A stretch of 12,093 nucleotides of DNA. Origin: an uncultured Caulobacteraceae bacterium (GTDB lineage Bacteria; Pseudomonadota; Alphaproteobacteria; Caulobacterales; TH1-2). Position numbers and translations under genes: made by a program. A model generated the notes under the pieces. That model did not search any database. It was not told the DNA's origin and saw only the letters and a program-made list of their open reading frames with translations. Positions within the stretch are counted from its first letter, which is position 1. Every line of letters starts with the position of its first letter. Shown in pieces: positions 7,109-12,093 of this stretch. The DNA is taken from assembly GCA_937967425.1 (NCBI GenBank), contig CALBST010000377.1, forward strand, positions 1 through 12,093, in the 5' to 3' direction.

Positions 7109-7137
7109 TTGGCGAGCGGCGCAACGCACGCCATAAA
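7109..7137 (+). promoter_or_regulatory. Candidate sigma-70 promoter of the cytochrome c gene
   Basis: TTGGCG at 7109-7114 and CATAAA at 7132-7137 are separated by 17 bases, with four of six consensus matches each, about 37 nt before the ATG at 7174. It is the best match I found by eye in the kdsB/cytochrome c divergent region. Confidence 0.35.
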
Positions 7138-7173
7138 CCGCCCAACTTTTCCGGGCGCCAGCAAGGCAGGGCG

Positions 7174-7806
7174 ATGAGCGATCTCAAGATGAATTCCGTT
7201 CTCGGTGCGGGCCTCGCGGCCGTGCTGGGGGTAATGCTCGTTGGTGTCGGCGCCGAAACGCTGGTTCACCCGAACTATCCCGAGAAGGCAGCGTATCTTC
7301 CGGAAGTCGTCATCGAGGGCCCGACGACTGAGGGTCCTTCCGGTCCGCCGGACTTCGGCCGTCTGTTCGCCGATGCTGCTGGCTTGGCTGAGTTGGTCGC
7401 GCGCGGCGAGCGCGTGCATGCGCAGTGCGTCTCCTGCCACACGTTCGATGCGGGCGGCGCCAACGGCATTGGACCGAACCTGCATGACGTCTTCGGCCGC
7501 GCCGTCGGCAGCCATGCCGGCTATGCGTATTCCGAAGCGATGGCCGGTCATGGCGGCTCTTGGGATTATCTCACGCTTGACGCGTTCCTGACGTCGCCGG
7601 CTTCCAACATTCGCGGCACCAAGATGGCGTTCGCCGGCATCCGCAACGTGCAGGATCGCGTTGCGGTGATCGCTTATCTGCGTTCGATTTCGCCGAACAA
7701 TGTGGCGCTGCCGGCGCCGTTGCCGGAAGCAGAGCCCGCCGCCGCCGAAGGCGGCGATGCCGCACCGACGACTGAAGCCGCGGCGACGCCAACGCCAGCG
7801 CCCTGA
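7174..7806 (+). CDS. Membrane-anchored class I cytochrome c
   Basis: A 210-residue c-type cytochrome. Residues about 8-27 form one hydrophobic helix without an obvious cleavage site, so it is probably an N-terminal anchor with the rest in the periplasm, like the CycM/c552 cytochromes. The haem site CVSCH is at 85-89 (Cys85, Cys88, His89), followed by NGIGPNLHDVFGR. The likely axial methionine is Met151 in GTKMAFAGI. The conserved C-terminal helix reads RVAVIAYLRS. A proline/alanine/glutamate-rich tail of about 32 residues, ending ATPTPAP, follows the fold and may be a flexible linker. CycM-type proteins carry electrons from the bc1 complex to terminal oxidase, and that role is inferred by similarity. 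The ATG at 7174 has AAGG 7 nt upstream. A strong terminator follows. Confidence 0.9.
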   Translation: MSDLKMNSVLGAGLAAVLGVMLVGVGAETLVHPNYPEKAAYLPEVVIEGPTTEGPSGPPDFGRLFADAAGLAELVARGERVHAQCVSCHTFDAGGANGIGPNLHDVFGRAVGSHAGYAYSEAMAGHGGSWDYLTLDAFLTSPASNIRGTKMAFAGIRNVQDRVAVIAYLRSISPNNVALPAPLPEAEPAAAEGGDAAPTTEAAATPTPAP

Positions 7807-7830
7807 CCGATCCGTATATTCGCAAACGAA

Positions 7831-7860
7831 AACGGCGCCCCGCCGGAGTGGGGCGCCGTT
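7831..7860. terminator. Strong bidirectional rho-independent terminator
   Basis: A perfect 11-bp stem (AACGGCGCCCC at 7831-7841 with its complement at 7850-7860) encloses an 8-base loop. T-rich sequence follows on both strands: CTTGTTT on the + strand, GTTTTCGTTT on the minus strand. It lies between the convergent cytochrome c and MarR genes and can serve both. Confidence 0.88.
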
Positions 7861-7882
7861 CTTGTTTCGTGGATCGCGTCTC

Positions 7883-8254
7883 TTACGAGACGGCGGCCAG
7901 TTGTGGGCGCTGCTCGACCCCGTCGCCGCTCAGGATCGTTGAGCCCAGCATGTCGAGGAATGCGTCACCCTTTTCGGTGCGCTCGACGAACACGTTGCGG
8001 CCGTCCTTCGGATCGCGGCGGCGCTGGACGAAGCCCAGACGCGACAGCGTATCAAGGGCGCGCGTGATCGCCGGCTTGCCGACATTCAGCGTCGCCGCCA
8101 GGCCGCGCACGGTGTGCGGCGCGGGCTGCAGACGAACCGTCATCAGCACCGCCAATTGGCGGGCCGTCAGATCCGGCGCATCAGAACGAACCGTCGTGAC
8201 GGTAACCCGCCGCCACAGGTCCAGGGCTTCCACTTGGTTTTGACCGAGTTCCAT
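7883..8254 (-). CDS. Small MarR-family transcriptional regulator
   Basis: A 123-residue winged-helix regulator. After the N-terminal helix (ELGQNQVEALDLW), the core runs LTARQLAVLMTV, then VRGLAATLNVGKPAITRALDTLSRLGFV (helix-turn-helix and recognition helix), RRRDPKDGRNVFVERTEKG (wing) and a short C-terminal helix. It is slightly shorter than typical MarR proteins, mainly at both ends. The ATG at 8254 is chosen from GGGAG at 8265-8261, 6 nt upstream. The reading frame stays open far upstream, but that part is antisense to a sigma factor gene. A palindrome at 8322-8337 is a candidate operator for autoregulation. The ligand and targets are unknown. Confidence 0.85.
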   Translation of the reverse strand: MELGQNQVEALDLWRRVTVTTVRSDAPDLTARQLAVLMTVRLQPAPHTVRGLAATLNVGKPAITRALDTLSRLGFVQRRRDPKDGRNVFVERTEKGDAFLDMLGSTILSGDGVEQRPQLAAVS

Positions 8255-8321
8255 GCCGACCTCCCAGAATTGAATCGCAAGTGGAAGATTCGCTGATTTG
8301 GTGGTCGGTGCAAGCGCGAAA

Positions 8322-8337
8322 CCACAAGATGTTGTGG
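8322..8337. promoter_or_regulatory. Palindromic operator candidate upstream of the MarR gene
   Basis: CCACAA (8322-8327), GATG, TTGTGG (8332-8337): a perfect 6+4+6 inverted repeat of 16 bp, 68 nt ahead of the MarR gene start. MarR dimers typically bind palindromes of about this size in their own promoters, so an autoregulatory site is plausible, but no binding evidence is visible. Confidence 0.4.
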
Positions 8338-8405
8338 AATGACCGAAATGATTAACCAAATCTTGATGCGACAATCCGAAACGATCCGCCTCCGGCAAGG
8401 CTTTT

Positions 8406-8432
8406 CCGGACACTGAAAATATTTGCGTCCGG
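8406..8432. promoter_or_regulatory. Inverted repeat upstream of the second ECF sigma gene
   Basis: CCGGAC (8406-8411) and GTCCGG (8427-8432) are exact inverted copies around a 15-base AT-rich centre, about 57 nt before the sigma factor start. It could be a two-turn operator or overlap the promoter. I could not identify a convincing -35/-10 pair here. Confidence 0.25.
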
Positions 8433-8488
8433 CTCGAACCGAGCGCCATCCAGGCGCGACTTAAAGGCTGGGAAGGGGCGAGACAGCG

Positions 8489-9043
8489 TTGCGTCGCGGA
8501 CTTGAACATGCGCTCGACGACTACCTCGTCCTGCTGGCCCAAGGCGGCTCGCGCGAAGCGTTCGCCAGGCTGGCCGCACGCTGGACGCCGAAACTCTTGG
8601 CATTCGCGGCGCGCTCCCTTGGATCGACGGAGGCCGCGAAAGATGTGGTGCAGGAGACTTGGGAAAGCGCCGTGCGCGGGCTTTCTAGGCTCGATGATCC
8701 CGCACGCTTTCGCGCCTGGATCTACACGATCGCCGCACGCAAGTGCGCCGACGTGCTGCGCGGCAAGTATCGCGACGCGCGGATCGCGGAAAGCGCGGAC
8801 GCGATGCGCGAAAGCGAAGCGAACGCCGAGGACGGCGCCAATGATCGTCTTGATGTCGCCGCAGCGCTCAAGCGCCTGCCGCCTGAGCAGCGCGTCGCCG
8901 CAAGTCTGTTCTTTGGCGAGGACCTTAGCGTCGCCGAGATCGCAGCCATCACCGGCGTTCCCGCCGGCACCGTGAAGTCTCGTTTGTTTGCCGCGCGCAA
9001 AGCGCTGCGTGAAGTTTTTGGAGAAGACCATGACAAATCTTGA
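8489..9043 (+). CDS. ECF RNA polymerase sigma factor
   Basis: A 184-residue ECF sigma factor distinct from the SigF-like one. Region 2 (about residues 12-95) includes AAKDVVQETWESAVRGL and the RFRAWIYTIAARKCADVLR helix. A linker of about 25 residues is followed by region 4 (about 123-178), with LPPEQRVAASLFF and the helix-turn-helix LSVAEIAAITGVPAGTVKSRL. The start is taken as TTG at 8489, since no in-frame ATG or GTG precedes the conserved part closely. GAAGGGG at 8472-8478 is about 10 nt upstream. The 3' end overlaps the DUF6768 gene by 14 bases, so the two are almost certainly one transcript. The subgroup and inducing signal are not identifiable by eye. Confidence 0.87.
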   Translation: MRRGLEHALDDYLVLLAQGGSREAFARLAARWTPKLLAFAARSLGSTEAAKDVVQETWESAVRGLSRLDDPARFRAWIYTIAARKCADVLRGKYRDARIAESADAMRESEANAEDGANDRLDVAAALKRLPPEQRVAASLFFGEDLSVAEIAAITGVPAGTVKSRLFAARKALREVFGEDHDKS

Positions 9044-9401
9044 TCGGGCTATTCGCGAAGCGCTTTCCAAAGAAGACGCCGAGTTTCTCGCGCGCTTCGA
9101 CGATCATTCTACGCCCGTTGACGAGGTGTTGGATACATTTCGCGGACGCTGGGGCGCGATGAATGTGTTTGCCGCAATCATCACCTTCGGCGTGTTCGGC
9201 GTGTTCGTGTATTGCGCGTGGAACGTGTTCACGGTCAGCGATGTGCGCGAGACGGTGATCTGGACGGCCGGCGCACTGTGGGCGGCCATCGCGGTGGCGA
9301 TGCTCAAAATGTACTTCTGGATGGAGATGAACAAGAACGTGGTGCTGCGCGAGGTGAAGCGTCTTGAACTGCAGATCGCGCGGCTTGCCTCGAAACCCTG
9401 A
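9030..9401 (+). CDS. DUF6768 membrane protein, candidate anti-sigma factor
   Basis: A 123-residue protein that I recognise as DUF6768-like. It has a charged cytoplasmic N-terminus with EALSKEDAEFLARF (residues 10-23) and FRGRWGAMN (37-45). Two membrane helices follow at about 45-67 and 75-97, then a basic helical tail NVVLREVKRLELQIARLA. The ATG at 9030 is preceded by GGAG at 9020-9023 with a 6-nt gap and lies inside the end of the sigma factor gene, so translation is coupled. Membrane proteins encoded immediately after ECF genes usually restrain the sigma factor, so an anti-sigma or signalling role is inferred. It has no zinc-binding HxxxCxxC motif. Its stop TGA abuts the stop of the convergent aminopeptidase gene. 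Confidence 0.8.
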   Translation: MTNLDRAIREALSKEDAEFLARFDDHSTPVDEVLDTFRGRWGAMNVFAAIITFGVFGVFVYCAWNVFTVSDVRETVIWTAGALWAAIAVAMLKMYFWMEMNKNVVLREVKRLELQIARLASKP

Positions 9402-10784
9402 TCAAACAGCGCCGAAGCGCTTCTTGATCACGGCCCAGCTGGCGCGGAGCGCTTGCGCTTCGCCGCCGGTTGGGCGTGAGGGTTTTTCCTTCGGCGCCCA
9501 GGCATAGACGTCAAAGTGCGCCCAAACCGGCGCTGTCACGAAGCGGCGCAGGAAGAGCGCGCCGTAGATGGCGCCGGCCATGGCGCCGTCGCCGGTGTTT
9601 TTGAGATCGGCCATGGGCGTATCCATGTCGCCGTCATAAGCGTCCCAGAGCGGCATGCGCCAAATCGGATCGCTCGCTTCGAGTGAGGCCTGCGCATACT
9701 CGGCGGCGAGCGAATCGTCGTTCGTGAAGAACGGCGGAATGTCGGGGCCGAGTGCGGTGCGCGCGGCGCCGGTAAGCGTTGCGAAATCCAGCAGCAGCGC
9801 CGGATTGTCTTCGCACGCCCGCGTAATTGCGTCGGCCAGCACGAGCCGGCCTTCGGCGTCGGTATTGTCGATCTCGACAGTCAGGCCCTTGCGGCTCGGT
9901 ATGATGTCGCCGGGGCGGAAGGCGTTGCTGGAGACCGAGTTTTCGACAACGGCCAGATACACGTCGAGCCGCACGTTGAGCTTCGCATCCATGATGATGT
10001 GAGCAAGGCCGAGCGCGTGAGCGGCGCCGCCCATGTCTTTCTTCATCAAGCGCATGCCGGTGGAGGGCTTGAGATCGAGCCCGCCGGTGTCGAAGCAAAC
10101 GCCTTTGCCGATGAGTGATACGCGAGGTGCGCCCGGATCGCCCCAGGAGATATGCAGCAGACGCGGCGCCTCCGCCGATGCGCGGCCAACGGCGTGGATC
10201 AGCGGATAGTTCTGTGTCAGCAGATCGTCGCCGACGATTGCCTCAAACGCCGCGCCATAGCGCTCGGCCAGCTTTTCGGCGGCCGCGTGCAACGCGACAG
10301 GACCCATGTCGTTGGTTGGCGTGTTGACGAGATCGCGCGTGAGCCAGCTGGCCTCCACGATGCGCGCGGCTTCTTCCATGTCCGCGCCCTCGGGCGGCGC
10401 AAGCTGAGGCGCAGGGCGCTTCCGTTTCTTATAGCGGTCGAACACGTACGCGCCGAGGCCCCAGGCGATGGCGATGCCTGTGGTGTTGAACTCCCGCGGT
10501 GCGAAGGCGATGCGGTAGTCGCCGGCGGGCAGGTGCTGGGCCAGAGCGCCAATGACATTGACGTTGGCCTTATCGGCCGCGCCGAAAAGCACGCGCTCGA
10601 TAGAGCCGTCGGTGGCGGGCACGAGCAGGATGCGGGCGTTCTGAGCCTGGAAGTCGTGCGCAGCGGCGAGCCGGCGCAGGGTCTCGGAGTGCCGCTCGAT
10701 CCACTGGCCCCATTCGCCGGTGCGAATCACATGAACCGGCACGGCGGGGGCGTCAGAGTTCTTGAGGAAGGGGAGGTTGGCCAT
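9402..10784 (-). CDS. M17 leucyl aminopeptidase-family metallopeptidase
   Basis: A 460-residue M17 family peptidase, expected to remove N-terminal residues from peptides with two divalent metal ions in the cytoplasm. The C-terminal catalytic domain is intact. Lys227, Asp232, Asp250, Asp309 and Glu311 match the metal ligands of E. coli PepA with the same spacing (5, 18, 59, 2). Catalytic Lys239 and Arg313 are also present, in GKGVCFDTGGLDLKP and NTDAEGRL. The N-terminal domain (about residues 1-150) is shorter and diverged compared with PepA, as in the PepB-like M17 members common in alphaproteobacteria. The ATG at 10784 has only a weak GAG upstream. Its leader consists largely of an inverted heptamer repeat array. 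It converges with DUF6768 with no bases between the stops. Confidence 0.92.
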   Translation of the reverse strand: MANLPFLKNSDAPAVPVHVIRTGEWGQWIERHSETLRRLAAAHDFQAQNARILLVPATDGSIERVLFGAADKANVNVIGALAQHLPAGDYRIAFAPREFNTTGIAIAWGLGAYVFDRYKKRKRPAPQLAPPEGADMEEAARIVEASWLTRDLVNTPTNDMGPVALHAAAEKLAERYGAAFEAIVGDDLLTQNYPLIHAVGRASAEAPRLLHISWGDPGAPRVSLIGKGVCFDTGGLDLKPSTGMRLMKKDMGGAAHALGLAHIIMDAKLNVRLDVYLAVVENSVSSNAFRPGDIIPSRKGLTVEIDNTDAEGRLVLADAITRACEDNPALLLDFATLTGAARTALGPDIPPFFTNDDSLAAEYAQASLEASDPIWRMPLWDAYDGDMDTPMADLKNTGDGAMAGAIYGALFLRRFVTAPVWAHFDVYAWAPKEKPSRPTGGEAQALRASWAVIKKRFGAV

Positions 10785-10862
10785 CAGGTCTCAGGCGCCA
10801 TGAATCAGGTGTGGTGAAGAACGCGCGGCGGCGGACACCTGATACCCGACACCTGACGCCTG
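10785..10862. repeat. Inverted array of 7-bp repeats (CAGGTGT / ACACCTG)
   Basis: Left arm, four heptamers in tandem: CAGGTCT, CAGGCGC, CATGAAT, CAGGTGT (10785-10812). After a 22-base GC-rich loop (10813-10834), four heptamers in the opposite orientation follow: ACACCTG, ATACCCG, ACACCTG, ACGCCTG (10835-10862). The arms can pair imperfectly over 28 positions, and the innermost heptamers are exact complements. The array starts immediately next to the aminopeptidase start codon, so it occupies that gene's leader, and it lies between two divergent genes. It looks like a REP-type palindromic element, but copies elsewhere cannot be checked here. Confidence 0.6.
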
Positions 10863-10924
10863 CGCCATTAGCCCTTTGTTGAACATCGGGGCGCAGCATT
10901 AGGCGCTTATTAGGATTCGCGCCC

Positions 10925-11728
10925 ATGTCCCGCCAGCTTGCCGCCTTACCGCTCGCCTTGCTCGCCGTCTCGTCGCTCGGCGCTTGCGCAACGATGGGAG
11001 GCGGCGAGAGCACCCAGGCTGTCGCCGACGCCTCCGGCGCGCCTCCCGGGGCGCGTCCGATCGACCGCCGCGCCCGCGAGCAAGTGGCGCGCGAGGACTC
11101 GCTGACGCAGATGGCGTTCTGGGCGGCTGAATATCAGACGTTCCCGAATGACCTCGAAGCCGCCCAACGCTTCTCCGAGGCGCTTCGCCGGGGCGGGCGC
11201 ACCGATCGCGCCGCACAGATTGCGGGCGAGGCGCTCGGCCGCTTCCCCGAAGACCGCCAGCTGCTGACGACCTTCGGCTACTCGGCGATCGCGCTTGGCC
11301 GGCCGCAACATGCGTTGCGACCGCTGGCGCTGGTGGCGGCGGCGGAGCCTGAGAACTGGCGCGTGCGCTCGGCGCTCGGTGCGGCGCTCGATCAGATGGG
11401 ACGTTTTGCCGAGGCGCGCCAAGCCTACCAGGAGGCCTTAGCGCTGCAGCCAAACAATCCGCGTATCCTCACCAATATGGGCGTCTCGCACATCATGGCG
11501 GGTGAACCGGAGAATGCGGAGCCGATCCTGCGCCAAGCGGTGCAGCAACCCGGCGCGCCAGTGGAAGCGCGTCAGAACTTGGCGATCTCGCTGGCGCTGC
11601 AGGGCCGCTTCGATGAGGCCGAGCAGATCGAGCGCGTGGATCTCACGCCTGAGCAAGCCGCACAGAACATCCGGTACCTGCGCAGCCTGCTGAGCGACCC
11701 GCGCCGCTGGAACGACATGGGGCGCTAA
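10925..11728 (+). CDS. TPR-repeat lipoprotein, TadD-like
   Basis: A 267-residue lipoprotein. The signal peptide ends in a lipobox LGAC with lipidated Cys21, so the protein is anchored in a membrane, probably the outer one. After a low-complexity Gly/Ala/Pro stretch (about 25-45) come TPR helices. The clearest lie in the middle, with WRVRSALGAALDQMGRFAEA, AYQEALALQPNNPRILTNMG and a following repeat with GEPENAEPILRQAV. The C-terminal LTPEQAAQNIRYLRSLL resembles TadD, the TPR lipoprotein of Flp/Tad pilus assembly, but no other tad gene is in view, so the pilus role is uncertain. The ATG at 10925 has AGGA 9 nt upstream. It is divergent from the aminopeptidase across 140 nt containing the heptamer array. 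Confidence 0.83.
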   Translation: MSRQLAALPLALLAVSSLGACATMGGGESTQAVADASGAPPGARPIDRRAREQVAREDSLTQMAFWAAEYQTFPNDLEAAQRFSEALRRGGRTDRAAQIAGEALGRFPEDRQLLTTFGYSAIALGRPQHALRPLALVAAAEPENWRVRSALGAALDQMGRFAEARQAYQEALALQPNNPRILTNMGVSHIMAGEPENAEPILRQAVQQPGAPVEARQNLAISLALQGRFDEAEQIERVDLTPEQAAQNIRYLRSLLSDPRRWNDMGR

Positions 11729-11732
11729 GGAC

Positions 11733-11754
11733 GCTCGCAAGGATTTGCGCGAGC
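11733..11754. terminator. Hairpin between convergent genes, probable terminator
   Basis: GCTCGC (11733-11738) pairs with GCGAGC (11749-11754), and inner GCAA/TTGC pairing is possible around GGAT. The hairpin fills nearly the whole 27-nt gap between the TPR lipoprotein and the sulfotransferase, with CTTAAG downstream but no long T-tract. It may end both transcripts. Confidence 0.4.
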
Positions 11755-11755
11755 C

Positions 11756-12093
11756 TTAAGCGTAACCAAGGCGTTCCGCCCAAGCCTGGAGCTGCGGGAG
11801 CACCGGTGCAAGATCTTCGGCGTAACGGCGCCAACGTCCAACGGAGCGATTGTAGAGTGGTTGGGTGACCTGGCGCGCGCTCGGGGTTTTGATGTCGCGG
11901 CCGAGTGCGGTCTTGTGAAAATCGAGCATTGCCGGATCGAAATCCAACTCGAGAAATTCGACCAAGGCGCGCGCCTGCCGTTCAAGATCGGTGACCACGT
12001 CCTCGTAACGCACTCGATGCACGTTTAGATGCAATCGTTCGAGGCAGCGCTCCAGCAAGCTCATCACGACGCCGTAGTAAACGGCTGTGCGAT
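11756..12093 (-). CDS. Sulfotransferase-family protein, C-terminal part (cut by window edge)
   Basis: The frame is open to the right edge, so the 5' part lies outside. The visible 112 residues end a sulfotransferase domain of the PAPS-dependent type. VHRVRYEDVVTDLERQ holds the conserved RYED(V/L) segment, followed by LVEFLELDFDPAMLDFHKT and PSARQVTQPLYNRSVGRWRRY, the conserved C-terminal block that in this family contacts the cofactor. These domains are frequently fused to N-terminal TPR repeats in alphaproteobacteria, which cannot be checked here. The acceptor is unknown. An apparent internal start at 12067 (GTG) is not a real start, since conserved-looking sequence (TAVYYGVV) continues upstream. 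Confidence 0.75.
   Translation of the reverse strand, partial: RTAVYYGVVMSLLERCLERLHLNVHRVRYEDVVTDLERQARALVEFLELDFDPAMLDFHKTALGRDIKTPSARQVTQPLYNRSVGRWRRYAEDLAPVLPQLQAWAERLGYA

Noticed and set aside
8255..9070. Long minus-strand open frame continuous with the MarR gene, up to 395 codons in total
   Set aside because: The upstream part is antisense to the ECF sigma gene and shows no domain. MELGQNQ at 8254 has a good ribosome binding site and begins the recognisable MarR sequence.

Overview
The window is high-GC, densely packed bacterial DNA with no mobile element, tRNA, rRNA or CRISPR array visible. Gene content points to an alphaproteobacterium, most likely of the Caulobacterales/Hyphomonadaceae kind. 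The indicators are an NrsF-type anti-sigma factor paired with a SigF-like ECF sigma factor, a kdsB/cytochrome c/pheA neighbourhood, an ECF sigma factor followed by a DUF6768 membrane protein, alphaproteobacterial-style PheA and KdsB motifs, and a TadD-like TPR lipoprotein. The taxonomic call is an inference from gene families, not from a marker gene.

Layout from left to right. (1) 135-1562: an exported class C beta-lactamase-like serine hydrolase on the + strand. (2) 1665-3540, all on the minus strand: a stress module of SigF-like sigma factor, overlapping NrsF-type membrane anti-sigma factor, and a DoxX-family membrane protein. Both the sigF gene and the doxX gene are preceded by the same motif, GTAACC-N16-CGT(A/C). 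This suggests that the sigma factor drives its own operon and the neighbouring doxX gene. (3) 3599-4468: a NYN-domain (PIN-like nuclease fold) protein, divergent from sigF. (4) 4465-7806: pheA (prephenate dehydratase), an HSL-family alpha/beta hydrolase, kdsB (CMP-KDO synthetase) and a membrane-anchored cytochrome c. The cytochrome c/kdsB/pheA neighbourhood is familiar in alphaproteobacteria, and here the hydrolase sits between kdsB and pheA on the opposite strand. (5) 7883-9401: a small MarR-family regulator divergent from a second ECF sigma factor, whose gene overlaps a DUF6768 two-helix membrane protein that is a candidate anti-sigma partner. (6) 9402-10784: an M17 leucyl aminopeptidase-family protein with every metal and catalytic residue in place. 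(7) 10925-11728: a TPR lipoprotein, followed by the 3' part of a sulfotransferase entering from the right edge.

The most notable points are the matched pair of putative SigF promoters with a corrected TTG start for sigF, two independent ECF sigma/membrane-partner pairs within 6 kb, and an inverted array of 7-bp repeats covering the leader of the aminopeptidase gene. Also notable are a dispersed 17-bp repeat read through as the C-terminus of the DoxX protein, and a perfect palindrome upstream of the MarR gene. Two convergent gene pairs end with stop codons shared or abutting in CTAG and TGATCA, which shows how compact the region is. Most genes are ordinary housekeeping or stress genes. I see no defence system, biosynthetic cluster or other clearly new multi-gene system.
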